From Symbiodinium natans (Eukaryota; Sar; Dinophyceae; Suessiales; Symbiodiniaceae): a stretch of DNA of 64,000 bases. This document shows positions 31,901 to 43,260 of this stretch, one piece after another. The position numbers and the translations under genes are program-made. Position 1 is the stretch's first letter. Each line of letters begins with the position of its first letter. The DNA is taken from positions 242,364-306,363 of the forward strand of contig CAJNDS010002361.1 in the NCBI GenBank assembly GCA_905221605.1, in the 5' to 3' direction. The notes under the pieces were generated by a model. The model worked only from the letters and a program-made list of their open reading frames with translations, was not told the origin of the DNA and did not search any database.

Positions 31901-34650
31901 CGACCTTGTGATTCTTAGACGTTTTAGATGTGTCATGCCATTCGTGCCGCGGGCTGTAGCAGAAGTCTCAACCAAGGCCCTGCCGGCGTTCGACGGGCAT
32001 TTGACCCAGGTAAACGGGGACGGGGTCGATGAGTAGCAAAACTGCATGAATGATGTTTCTCCGGCCAGGCAGGGATGCGAGCTGTTATCATGGTGACCGG
32101 CAAGGGCGACTTAAGGCAGCCATTTGAGGCTTCTTGGCAGAGAAGCAGCATGACACCATTATGGCCAATCAACAAAGTACCCTTGAATTCTCCGAGCCAA
32201 GACATGGGAAAAGACGCTGACCGACCAGTGTGTGTGTGTGTGTCCATTGCTGCGAAGCACTTTTGTTCTCTTCCCCGCTGAATGCTAAGTTCCGTAGACA
32301 ATTGTGGATGGGGCTGTGGGTTTGCGCGCCCCCTAGGTCCTTCCTTGCTCACCCTCTGTGCCTGCCGCATCTCTACCGCTGGGGGAGGGAGGAGCCTAAA
32401 TCAGACTCCAGAGTGCTGTTGTGCTGTTGGGTTGCAGAGCTGAGTTAATCTGAAAGAGTTCTTTTGGGACTCGACACGTATGTATACATGCAAATATAGA
32501 TACATGTATAGATATACATATTTATATTTATGTATGTCTAAGGGGCTGTCCTCACGGCCCCGTGCCGAACAGGGCCAGAGAGGGGGGGGGTGCGGGGGGG
32601 GAGCACAACAGGAACAACAACAAGAGCAACGACGAGCACGATAACAGCACGAACAACAAAAACGAGAACAAGACCTAGACCTAGACCAGACCTAGAACTG
32701 GAGCAACAACAGAACCAACAGCAACACTAGCCACAGCAGCCACAGCAGCCACAACGGCAACAACGGCAGCAATGGCAACAACGGCAACAACGACCCTCGA
32801 GGTTCCAGCCGAGCAATTGAGCATGACAAACTAGCAGCTGCTTGCCAAATTAAACTCGGTGCTCCAACGTTTTTCCTCTGCGAATGGCAGCAAATGTGCT
32901 GTGGCTTGGAGTGGTCATAGTTGGCAATGTGGCATACAAACATGGGGGGGACTCTTGAAAAAGGCAATGCCAAAGTGTTCGCTAGCCCGAAATCTCACTT
33001 ACATTCGGGCACCCGCATGCAACAACCCCAGTGTTTGCTACCCTTTACGCAAACGTCCGCGGAAAACGGCACACTGTTTGCTTAGGATCGTTTGCGAGAA
33101 ATGGCGTCAGAATCCGAGATCTGTACTGTTCAACTGCTAATCAGATTGGCTTGTCTCCCAGATTGTCTCCCAGGCCACTATTACAGGCCGTCCGCGTGCT
33201 GACCGTATGGTGCCGCCGCACAATTAATATTAACGTTCAGCCACTGGAAGCTGGCACGGCGCAGCATCCCTTCGTGAGGCTCAGTTTTGCAGATTACGCT
33301 TTGCTGCTGGGAAGCGCAGACCTGGGTCTGAGCGGTGCACTTGGCCGTGCAGTGTTGGTTGCGAGGGTGCTGTACAGGCTCATGTTCTCACAAGAGATCT
33401 TGATTTGACAGAACATTGAAGTTTGAACTGCCGCCATGGCCTTTCAAGATGCGAGAGAGGGAGAGAGAGAGTGTGTGTGTGTGCACGCAGATATGGCTGA
33501 TGGCAACTGGAGTGTTGCTGGCTGCTGACATCATGTGCATAGAGCATCATAGAGACTAGCTGTCTGACACAAGGTCTGCACAGCTCATCCTCTGGCATTG
33601 ACCTTCCCATGAAGGCTCCAATCGCAGTGCGTGGTGCCGTTGGGTTTCTGACAAGACCTCTGACAAGTCTGTGACCTCTGCTATCCTCTCCTTTTGTCCG
33701 GCACTGCGTACCTTATAATTCTACCAGGGCTGCCAGATTACTCTTTCGCTGGATCTGATGTTAAGCTCCAGGTCGTAGACATGTTTGGGGCCGGCCTGCC
33801 TGTGTGCGCACGATCGTTCGCTGCGCTGCCTGAGTGTTGGGCTCGATCAGAATCGTTGAGCAGCGTTTTTTGCTGGAAGTGTGGAAGCGTGCTAAGGGCT
33901 GACCGTGCCAAGGCTCGTCCTGCATGGCGAGAATGGACTCGTGTTCAACAGCACGGAGGAAACACGGATTTGAATGTTCTGCGCAGCCGCGCTAGGTGCC
34001 CACGCGTCTTTATAGAGAAGAGCATGCGCCCAGGAGCTTGCAGTGAGTTTGGCACACGGACTCGGGGCAGCCTCACTCTGAGTCGGAAGCCAGCGAAGCT
34101 GCATGAACTGTTTTTGACCATCTGTCACTGTGATGCTACATGCCTCGAAGGCAGCCTCGTCGGCTTTACCCTTGTTGAAATCTCCGGCAGGGAAGCCCGC
34201 ATCTCAGCCACCCAGCTGTGGATGGTTTAGAAGTGAGGGGGGAGGGGGGGGGGGCGGCTGCTTGAAGTCCAGATATAGTCCAGGTGTTTTGCAGTTGAAT
34301 CAAGGGCGTGCTCTAAGGATGACACATGGACGTGCGAAATATTGCGAATGTTTTGACGAGTTCGTTGGGTAAACGCAATCAACCTCCTTGTACATGACGT
34401 GTGGCTAGGTTGTGCCTGTGGACCTTAGAAATCCGAGGATGGCTTTCAATGTCGATGTCATGTCTTCTGTTCGCTTGTTCATTAAGCTTTCATGCAGCTC
34501 TGTCGCACGCAGAACTGGACGGCGGCATCAGAATTCGCACATCAGTGGCTCATCATAGTGACCCAGTGGGTCCTTTCTGCCGCCATTGGCGTCCTCGTCG
34601 TTTACTTCTGGCTGACTCCGTCAAACGTCACCGCAAGCGTCCAAACTTAG
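28932..34650 (+). CDS. ALG1: ALG1, chitobiosyldiphosphodolichol beta-mannosyltransferase, multi-exon
   Basis: ALG1 adds the first mannose to GlcNAc2-PP-dolichol on the cytosolic face of the ER. Family motifs appear in order in short + strand exons: CNVTIIGYPG (29853-29881), KEVISLLLRLLAQLHRPQYP (30252-30314), PAIPSLLVARLASTLQ (30543-30591), GASFIIDFHNFGYSLLAL (30710-30766), YEKLIGRFADDAFCVTR (30945-31005), MQEVLQEEWK (31074-31103), VTARPLHDRPAQIF (31157-31200), PTEVTEQHDLFQRLRAEGML (31267-31339), STSWTPDEDFGQLLDAC (31773 on), VTGKGDLRQPFE (32073-32128), YALLLGSADLGL (33293-33331), VVDMFGAGLPVCA (33772-33833), LVLHGENGLVFNSTE (33913-33958), ELAVSLAHGL (34034 on). Many donors are GC, some GA, and phases join correctly. 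A membrane-anchor candidate (28932, MIAFAALAAGTLLLAV) and a last exon ending in TAG (34513-34650, ending with a membrane-like segment) are tentative. Some exons are missing from my model. Confidence 0.85.
32476..32540. repeat. AT-rich TACATATA-type palindromic tract
   Basis: ATGTATACATG, ATACATGTAT and ATACATATTTATATTTATGTATG words form an AT-rich, self-complementary stretch inside an ALG1 intron. Confidence 0.7.
32606..32795. repeat. CAA/CAG/CGG-rich low-complexity tract
   Basis: ACAACAACAA, GACCTAGACCTAGACC and CACAGCAGCCACAGCAGC units run for about 190 bp in an ALG1 intron. The leucine-rich minus-strand frame here is an artefact of the repeat. Confidence 0.8.
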
Positions 34651-35475
34651 CAACAGCCCGGCCAAGCTACACACTTGGCATTGGATCCAGGCTCCACAGG
34701 CAGCGCAACGAGGGTCGAGCGCCTTTTTGAGACGGCTGGCCTCGTGCACCCCACCTGTTCTCAACTTTTCATGCTAGGAAAAATTAACGGGCGGTGTGGG
34801 TGGGCTTTAAAAAGGAAGCACTCGAGGCACTACTTCCCGCAAGCACGAGACAGCTCGAGCTTGACTTGTGCTGGAAGGCCGAAGCTCAATGGCTGGGATG
34901 ACAACTGGGCAGGGCTCTGAGAATGTCCTTAGATGTCCTTAGTTTATCTGCCTTAGCGGGTCCCCATTACCCTTATGACCGTTGGCGGTTGGTTGAATGT
35001 ATCCTGCCCCCACGAGGATGCGATTGCCTGGCCTGTCTTCCAGACACATTTGCAGGCTTCTCAGCAGTAGCTTGGAGTACATCCAGGCCATTTTCTGTCC
35101 ATACTCCTACCATCCTCAAATTCCAGCCTGCAGGAGAGGATGCACCGACAAGAAGGCCCGCTGAGACTCTGTGAGAGCAGCTCAGTGTAGTAGTAGCTTT
35201 TCACCCAACTGTGCTCCACGCACAGAGTTCAGATCTATCGGTTTGATTCAGGTTTGCAAAATGTCATTCTTGTGCAGCGATTTCTTCGGTCTGCTTTGAC
35301 GTTGCATCATGTGCCTGTGATGTGTCTTCGGACAAGTCGGCATTCAGCATGAGAGAGGGTTGCTAGCCATGCTGCCGCAACACATACGGCTCCAAGTGCT
35401 TTGCGGTTCCGGGTTGCCCTTGACAGGACCTTGACCTTGCCCTTGCCATTGCTGGGCACCCACTCTTGCATGTAG
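34651..35475. other. Intergenic spacer between ALG1 and PF20
   Basis: No supported exon. If the ALG1 stop at 34648-34650 and the PF20 Met at 35527 are right, the spacer is under 0.9 kb. A CTGCAG acceptor at 35498-35503 just before the PF20 start would serve spliced-leader addition. Confidence 0.4.
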
Positions 35476-35526
35476 CTGTCTAGCCTTCCTGCAGAGGACG
35501 ACTCCGTTTGCTCCGGCGGACGCTGG

Positions 35527-38500
35527 ATGGCACCACCATCAGCAGGGAAGCAAGGCGCTGCATCAGCAGTTGGATGTGCGTTAGCAGCAACCCCAGCAGT
35601 AGCAGTGACACGTGATCCAGGCTCAGATGCAGCACGGCAGGGTGACAAGCAGCACACTATCCTGGAGACAATAGAGTTGAGTGATGAATCTGTGCAGCAT
35701 TTTTTTCAGAGAGTGGTGCATATCAGCTGTCAGTTTGATTCTTGCGATTTCTTGCTCACGATTCGAAAAGCTCAAGGAAAGCGATGATGAGTTTAACTAC
35801 GAGGCGCTCTTCATATGCCCCCGCCTTTTGCTGCGCCTTTTGCTGCGTGCTTTCTCAGCAGCTCCCTAGTGACCCTGGTGTTCTCGGAGCAGCTATGAAG
35901 TGCTAAACCAGTCGGGGGGTCGTTCTAAGTCGCAAGCAAAAGCAGAAGAGGGCAGAATCACATGATACAACCTATGCACGCAGATCACCTTGATCACGTT
36001 GCAGGAACTCCCTGAAGATCCAGAATTGCTGGAGCAGGATGACGAGGAGACCTCCCTGCTTGTCAAGCTCAAGCTCCCTCAAGCCGACTGGTTTTGAGGA
36101 ACAGCTTGATGACATCAATCGCTTGCTGGCAGAGACCAAACAGCCAGCTGATGGTCAGGAGCCTTTGAGTGGCACATAGTGGCACGCGGGGTGAGTAACA
36201 TAGACTGTTTAGGCTTGAGTGCCCACTGACAGCTTGTCGTTTCGGAGGATGCGAGCGAAGAAGCCGGACTGGCCAAGGCAATTTCGCAATTCCACTGTTG
36301 CCTTTGACCATAATCCGAGCTCCTGTTTAATTGGGGGGGGCCCCCCCCCCGCCCCCCCCACAATAAGGAAGGCAGGGTTCCGCAATAGTTGGACCATGGC
36401 CCCGTATGGTTTCTCTATTAAAAAAATAAGAACGTATTGAAAACAACGTCCCTGCAGAAGAAAAAAGCTTTCCGAAAGGCAGAGTTTCAAAATTTGACAA
36501 CCCCCCCAAAAAAATTTCTTTAAATGTGGGGGGTTTGGCCCATACGAAATCCATCGTAATGGAAAGTAGTCTTCCGGCGGGAATCCGGGCAAAAAAAATT
36601 CTTTAAATATGGGGGGTTTAATTCAACAGGAGCTCGGATTATGCTAGGACATGACCATAAGAGGACGCGTGTTTCCCAGCCATTCCTAGCCCAGGAAGAG
36701 CGAGCTTGCCAAGAGTTGTTCCTTCAATGCCTCAATAGTTGGAGTCGCAAGCGCGTAGCACGCAACTCCTGTAGACAGCATGGACTGCGCTTCTGCTGCC
36801 ATTAGATGTACGCGAAACTAAACTATTCGCGCCACGTCGATCGGCACGCAACTTGGCCTTGTGAAGATGAGCAAGTCTTGCGTGCGAAGCTGTACTTACT
36901 TGACAGATCAGGTGCAACAACGCCCCCAAGTCATTGACGACTTCTTTCGAAACTTTCTGCTGAAGTCCGGACCCTGGCCTTACAGGCCTTACAATTTGCA
37001 AGGGCAACAGCGCATTTTCTTTGGGCGGCTGTTCAGGTACGATATGAAGCGCTCCCTGGATGTTTTCCAAGCAGAGTGGTATGAGATGCAGCAAACGGGC
37101 AAATTTAAGGACCGAAGCGCAAAGTGCAACGCTGCACATGGATTTGCATTGACGCACAAAGGCACACGTTCTGATCAGGACTCGGAGCTGACCATCGTAC
37201 CAGACGTATATACTCGCAACCACGGCTTTCAACAGGAGGCACAGACATGTGATCACACCCGAGACCCGAACTTTCCATGTCCCGGTTTTGAACATTTGGC
37301 TGGCTGGCTTTATCCTTGCTGGAAGGTCTTGTTGCTGCGGGAGGAACTGGAGAAGGCCCGCATGGTGGCTGCGAAGGCAAGTCGGCTGCCAACATTCGCC
37401 AAGACCACCGCACATTGCATGCAGCGTTCTTTGCCATTTTCAGGCCAAGGAATCATGGGACAAGTTCCGCAAAGAGCGAGATTACCATCGCATGCACCAC
37501 CGGCGAGTCAGATCCTGAGTGCTCGTGGAGGCAGAAGCACGGGGCACATGGCATGACAATCAAGCGATGTACGAGGTTGTGCAAGAGAAAAACAAGCTCA
37601 TAGTTGCTGCCCGGCTCGGTTGTTGTCCAGATGCAAAATCTGCCACCTGAAGTGTTGAACTCATGCAGCTCACATTGCCCAGGATCTCAAACGACTGAAG
37701 AAGCACTACGAGCAGTACGAGCCCACTCTAACAGAGCTGCGGCACAAGTACGAAGTTGCAATGAAGGACCGCATGCAAAACAGAAAGCCTGCTTTGACTT
37801 GAGCAACCACGCTAGTCAAACGTGACTCCGCAACCGGAGCTTGCATGCAGGAAAAGATGCTCATGCGCCTGGAGCGGGATCGCTATGCCGCAAAGGCATG
37901 GGCTGCACTACGTCGAGTTTGTGGGCGTTTGGCGACGTGCTTGGCGTGTTCCCGGTACACGCAATACCATGCAACACCTTCAATAACATGTACATGTGAA
38001 TCGTGCCAGCAGTGCGGGCGACATGGATTCAGGAACGGTCAAATCTAGTCAGAATAGAAGTAAGGTTTTTCTGAGCAGATCGGGGTGGTTGAGTGCGCCA
38101 GCATGGTCTAGCATGCTTGCCAGATCTTGCAAGGGATGTCCGTAATGCCAGATCTTGCAAGGGATGTCCGTAAGTTCAGAAAACAGCGGTTATGAGTTAC
38201 GTGATGTATGTGAGGTGGGAAGAGGTGCGTAGATGATGGACTTTGGGGTCTGTCGCAGCTTTCAATCAAGAGGAGAGTGGCCGCTCGGAAACGACAACGA
38301 AATTCCTACTACGAAGATGCTTGTCGAGCTGGGGGCATTGGCTAGAGACGCGTGAAATCATGTTGGCAAAATGCTTGTGAAGACCCAGCAGAATTCGCCT
38401 GAATCCTGAACCCGCGACCTTAAATCCCAAACCCCCAAAGCAGTGCACTCCAAAACTGCTGCACCTTGATTGAGCCCGAAAGAAGCAGTCGGAGCAGTGC

Positions 38501-41500
38501 AACCCCAACAGGCGCCGTCACCTTGCTTAAGCCGCGCAAGGTTGCATCAAAGAATATGTGAATCTTTTTGAAACCCATTATGCGCGCATTGTGTTTTCGA
38601 ACGATCCCCCCTGCCCCCCTCTCCCTCGGCTTTTTAAGCCGTGCAAGCTTGCTTCAGAGAGCATATCCCCGGCGGCGCCGTCCCCCCTGCTTCCCCGCGC
38701 ACAGCACTTGGGGGGGGGGTTGCGCCCCCGGCTTTTTAAAGCCGTGCAACCCAGCCTCAAAGCAACGGAATTCTTTCGAAACCCGTCATGCGAGCACTGT
38801 GTTTGCCTTGCTTTTTAATTAAACTTAAACCCTGCAAGCTTGCTTCACATCAGCATATACGAATCTTTTGAAACTCATCGTGGCTCGTCCTCCCCGCCTT
38901 GCAAGCTTGCTTCAGAAGCATATATGAATCTTTTTGAAGCCCATCATGCGAACGGTTTGCAAAAGGGGCGGAGGGGGCTGCGCCCCCTGCCGTGCAAGCT
39001 TGCTTCGAAGCCTTCATTCATGAATTTTAAACACATCATGCGAGCGTTGCACATGGGCTGAGCCCACTCCCGCTGCCGTTCGTTCGTGCACTTTCAACAC
39101 AGGAAAGCCGAACATTGATTAAGAAAACCGCGATGTGTCCTGTGTATTTTAGCAGTAAAACCGCTGTCTCTGAAATATTTTGCAAGGCAGACACCTCTAT
39201 GTACTCTACATGTTCGTTGTACCTTAGTTTTCTCTTCAATAAGAAAGCCTTCTGTTTCCTCCGCCTGTTCTGGAAAGCCTTTATTCATGTTTGTCTGGTT
39301 TACATCAAGCCCGGCCTTAAAAACTTGTATTGGCTTTGTATTTGTATAGAGAACCTCTAGTTCCTTTGTATCTGAACACGACAACCGCTATTTCCTTTGC
39401 ATGTGATAAGAAAATCACTATTTCATTTGTATTTTCATAAGGAAAGCCTCTTTTTCCTCTGGGTTTTTTCTTGGGAAATGCTGAAGAAAAAGGGTGATAA
39501 CGTAAAAGAAAACAGGTGTACAATTCTTCCTCGCCCGTAGAGCATTGGAGTGTGTGCGGGTTTTTTCGAAGGTTTGGTGCGATGGCGTCCTCAGGTCAAG
39601 CGTCGGGGGCCGGGGGAAGTTCACAAAGTGTAATAGTACAGTAGCGACAGGTCTAAACTACCTGTTCGGATACTTAATGCTGCACTCGCGTTAGTAAGAG
39701 GCCCCGCGTATCCTCTTTCAACAGGGACGGGACCTGACGACTTCTGCCTCAGCCGAGACCAAAGACAAAAAACCTTCAGCTTCTTGTGAATGACAAAGCC
39801 CTCCCCAAATCAGGATCCCCAGGCTTCCTAGAACGTCGGATAGCACTTGGCAAAAGAGGTACCCTTTATAACTTTTCCGGAACTTCCTATACAAGCCGGT
39901 AACGATGCCAAAAGCGGGTGCAACATTACACGACAGGGCCCTACCATACCTTGCGTTGCGAGAAGAGGGGCGTGTTGTCCGTCACTAGCAGGCCGAGTCG
40001 TTGCAGAAACAACTCTCCCAGGCACGATTTCTGAGTTCTCTCGAGCCACACATTCTACTTTTGAATGTCTGGCACAGGCTGAAGCGAAAGACGAAGCTGC
40101 CAATAGCAAGGCGCGATGTAGTTGATCGCAATGCCATGTGCGATTGCGCTCCTCTGTCGCTGTTTCTGCTTGTTTGCTGCTGCTGCTTGCTGCCTGCTGC
40201 TGGCTTGCCACAAACATCCATGCCTTGCATTCCGGCTTCCCTATCCATCAATAGCCTGTCTTTCTAAGACGGGCGGGGTGAAATGCCCCAGAAAAGGGCG
40301 TGCCGCGGACTTCTGTTCCTGCGGCCCTGCTTGAACAGTGGTGCCCCCCCCCCCTCCCTTCCCATTTCCATGGTCTCTTGTTTCGGCGCGCCGTCAATGC
40401 CTTCTCAACTGGATAATTACTCCTTAGGATCTCCTCAGACTCCTACTCAGACTCTTTGAGACAGGTCCGGGACTGAGACCGGTTCCTGTGACCCTGCCCC
40501 TTCCCGGACCTCTTCGACGCATATGCTGTACCCCCTGGGATCCCCAAGCCTCCTACTCAGTCTCTAAGAAGAGACCACTGCATCTAATGGGTCTGCGCTG
40601 TGTCGCAGAGCTCCTTCGACTTGAACAGTGGCCCTTGCCCCACAGATGTCTGCATTTCTGGCAACAATCAGCCAGGAGTGCTGACACAGAGATTTTCCAA
40701 CAATAGGTCCCTATTCTGTCTCCCCCCACGTCTCCCCCACCCCCTCAACAAGACATACCACGTAGCAGTCCCTCATGCGGCCAGGATCTCACTGAAGGTG
40801 ATGATGCTCACAACAGGAAGAAGACGCTTCGAGAAGCACCATGGCCAAGTGAAGACAGGACATGATGGCAGAGCCCGTGTGCTTTCATGTGCTTTCGAAC
40901 GCTGGGTACCCCCCATGGATCCCCGACAGGACCAACCCGTACACAAACTCGAATTTCGAGGCTGTGCGAGTGGCAGATTTTGCCAGGCTTGCTGTGCATG
41001 TGTTGCATAAGCCTAGCCGTACCATGCCGTACCACTGACCTGCAGCTGCTTGCTGGTTGAGGACGCAGGTCTTCAAGGGTCATTTGGGTGTCCGAGCCTT
41101 GGTCCCTCGTCCTGCTCTGCAAGTCCCTGCACTAAATTGTTTTCATCACGGCTCCCTCGAGGCAGTGTCACGTGTGGCTTTTCATCCCAAAATTCCGGTG
41201 GTTGCAACAGCTTGCGATGATCACACGTGGAAAATGTGGTCTGTTCCGGAAGGCGAAGCTGCACAAGAGTTATTCATACAGTACTCATACAGTTTCATAA
41301 ATCAGCCGAGCCGGTGCCCGCGTTCTTCTGGACTTCATTGCAGGCCAGCTTGTTCTCAGCGGTGAGGGACACAGGCCAGCCCTGCATCCGAGTCATTAAG
41401 CTGTAAAATGGCACATGCAGCCATTCGCATTCGTGTGTGCGCACACATGTTTGTTGCATGACAGGGATTGGGTCAGTGGCATCTCTTTCCATCCACGCGG

Positions 41501-43260
41501 CTCCTTGGCGTGTGCCCAAGAAAGCGTGCTCGATTGCGTTTCTTTGAGTGCTGCATGGCTAGTGCATGTTAGTACTAAATCTCTGGGCAGCACAGCACAC
41601 GCAGTGTGAAAACGTCGCCTTCGTCAGCACTTTGCGGCAACCACCCTACCCCTCTGCCTGCAAGAAGTGCTGCCAGTACCATTCTTGTCCCTATTATTGC
41701 CGCTTCAAGTGCACCCCAAATATCGGTGCTGCCGCGTTCAATTCCAGCAACTTACAGCAATGTACAGTCTTCAGATACATTGAAGCCTGCAACGTGCATC
41801 GCTTGGGCTTTCTGCAATTTAGCATGGCATTTCAAGCCAGCAGCAGTTCGAGCTGTCGAACGCCGTGTTGGAGACGCACATCAGGAACTGCGCGTTACAA
41901 GAAATGCCACTCCGTTTAAATGATCCTTTCCGCCATGTTGGGCTGCTTCAAGTGCGTTCCTGGAAAAAATTCTAGCTTGAAAAATGAAGAAGGGTTCGAG
42001 TCCCAAGCCGAGGTGTTGAGAAAGACACTTTGCCATTTAGGACTTGTTGAGTCCCGTGAAAGCTGGTGGTCAGGCTAGAACCAGGCTTTGAGGCATGACC
42101 AATCGCTTGCTCTCAGCTGGGTCAAATGCTACAATTTGCAGCTTCAGGTCGCCACATCGTCTGGGGACTCGACCGTTAAGATCTGGGATGTTGCCAAAGA
42201 GAAGTGCAAGCACACTCTGACAGATCACACCCAGCGCGCTACTTAAACCTCCAGCTGCAAGTGAGCTGAACGAATCAGCCGCTGTGAGCCTGCAGGCCTG
42301 TGTGGGCGTGCTCCTTCCACGACATGGGGGACTTTGTAGTCTCCTGTTCCATGGTCCCGGGCCCCAATCAGATTCAGAAGTCAAGATTGCGTGTGATGAG
42401 CCGAGCTAATTTGAGCAGATTTGAGCTATGTTTGCGGAATCTGGATCAATCAGGACCAGACAGTCAAGGCGTTTGACATGATGAGCATGCGATGCCGCCA
42501 GACATTCCGTGGTCATGTGGACTCGGTCAACTTTGTGACGTTTCAGCCGTTTTCCAATAACGTTCTTACCGCCGCCGGTGACAAAACGATCTCGCTGTGG
42601 GATCTGCGTAGCGGTCTTTGCGTGCAGACGTTCTACGGCCACGCGAACGCTTGCAACCATGCCATGTTCAACCTGAAGGGTGACACAGTGGCCTCATGCG
42701 ATGCAGACGGAATTGTGAAGATGTGGGATGTCAGAGTGGTGTCCGAGTTCCTTCAAATCGACACGGGGCGCCACCCTGCCAATGCTGCGAATTTCGACCG
42801 AAGTGGAAAGATCTTGGCCATTGCGCCGCAGCCTTGGGCAGTGGCAGATTCGAGTAGAATTGCATGGCCCCCCCCCTCTTCCTCGGATCATGCGGATAAT
42901 GCTCATGCGCTGTCATGTATGACAGCTTGCCAGCTCCGCGCGAGAAGCAGCTTGTGCAGGTCGGGTGATGCCTCCATCAAGACATTCAACATAGAGGACA
43001 AAGTCTTCGTTGCGAATCTGGAGGGGCATGAAGACTCCGTTCAGGCCAGGGCTGCCAGGGCAGCCAGGGTTGCTCCATGTCTACGCGTAGCAAAGGGAAA
43101 AAAAGCAGCTCGGCGTGGCATGTCTTGCTCCAGTCTTGCATAGTCTTGCTGTGAACTTGCACTTCGCAATACTTCCCACTAGGACGTGGTATTTGAGCCG
43201 CAAGCGAACAAGTTCCTCATCAGTGCATCCTCTGATGCTACATTCTCATTGTGGCAGTGA
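35527..43260 (+). CDS. SPAG16: PF20/SPAG16 axonemal central-pair WD40 protein, about 22 exons
   Basis: PF20 (SPAG16 in animals) lies on the bridge between the two central microtubules of motile flagella. Start: MAPPSAGKQG (35527-35691), then ESDDEFNYE (35777-35803), ELPEDPELLEQDDE (36005 on), EQLDDINRLLAETKQ (36099-36158), VIDDFFRNFLLKSG (36912-36970), YDMKRSLDVFQAEWYEMQQ (37037 on), IVPDVYTRN (37188 on), REELEKARMVAAK (37326-37376), SWDKFRKERDYHRMHHRR (37444-37506), VVQEKNKLI (37576-37602), DLKRLKKHYEQYEP (37683-37766), EKMLMRLERDRYAAK (37851-37895). The N-terminal half is coiled coil. WD40 exons follow from about 41046 to the TGA at 43258-43260 and form a seven-repeat propeller. This order, including R-K-E-R-D-x-H-R-M-H-H-x-R, is diagnostic. 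At least seven introns start GC, at least one GA. The linker exons between 37895 and 41046 are not all found. Confidence 0.92.
36309..36643. mobile_element. MITE-like element with 24-bp terminal inverted repeats, in a PF20 intron
   Basis: The left end 36309-36332 begins CATAATCCGAGCTCCTGTT; the right end 36620-36643 is its reverse complement with one mismatch in 24. Inside lie a G8/C10 palindromic block (36333-36359) and two copies of an A-run followed by TTCTTTAAATRTGGGGGG (near 36513 and 36592). No transposase is encoded. No convincing target-site duplication is visible, which leaves the exact end uncertain by a few bases. It sits between the fourth and fifth PF20 exons. Confidence 0.75.
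38118..38174. repeat. 28-bp tandem duplication in a PF20 intron
   Basis: GCCAGATCTTGCAAGGGATG followed by TCCGTAA occurs twice in tandem. Confidence 0.9.
38535..39055. repeat. Degenerate repeat, about 60-105 bp, six copies, in a PF20 intron
   Basis: Each copy has GTGCAAGCTTGCTTC, then a CATATATGAATCTTTTTGAA-like part, then CCCATCATGCGAGCATTG. Copies start near 38535, 38641, 38743, 38832, 38898 and 38993. Inserts rich in CCCC and GGGG separate some copies. Confidence 0.8.
39105..39480. repeat. Second 31-bp-period array, in a PF20 intron
   Basis: Units begin AAAACCGC, AAAGCCTT, GAACCTCT, CAACCGCT, AATCACT and AAAGCCTC at steps of about 30-33 bp, with ATTTCCTTTG near position 9. The consensus matches the array at 2640-2858, 36 kb away. 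Confidence 0.75.
41046..43260 (+). CDS. SPAG16: PF20/SPAG16 WD40 exons in detail
   Basis: Exons: about 41046-41087 LRTQVFKGHL; 41162-41253 AVSRVAFHPKIPVVATA then DDHTWKMWSVPEGE; about 41349-41374 QLVLSGEGHR; 41465-41507 DWVSGISFHPRGSL (GC donor); 42148-42233 VATSSGDSTVKIWDVAKEK then HTLTDHTQ (GC donor); 42296-42353 VWACSFHDMGDFVVSCSM (GT donor); 42454-42824 DQTVKAFDMMSMRCRQTF, GHVDSVNFVTFQPFSN, GDKTISLWDLRSGLCVQTF, GDTVASCDADGIVKMWDVR and on (GC donor); 42960-43044 SGDASIKTFNIEDKVFV, EGHEDSVQ (GC donor); 43193-43260 DVVFEPQANKFLISASSDA, FSLWQ and TGA. Each repeat ends in the usual W-D or equivalent and has G-H. Phases join without frameshift, so this is an intact gene. A possible exon with KKTLREAPWPSED sits near 40798-40850. 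Confidence 0.9.
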
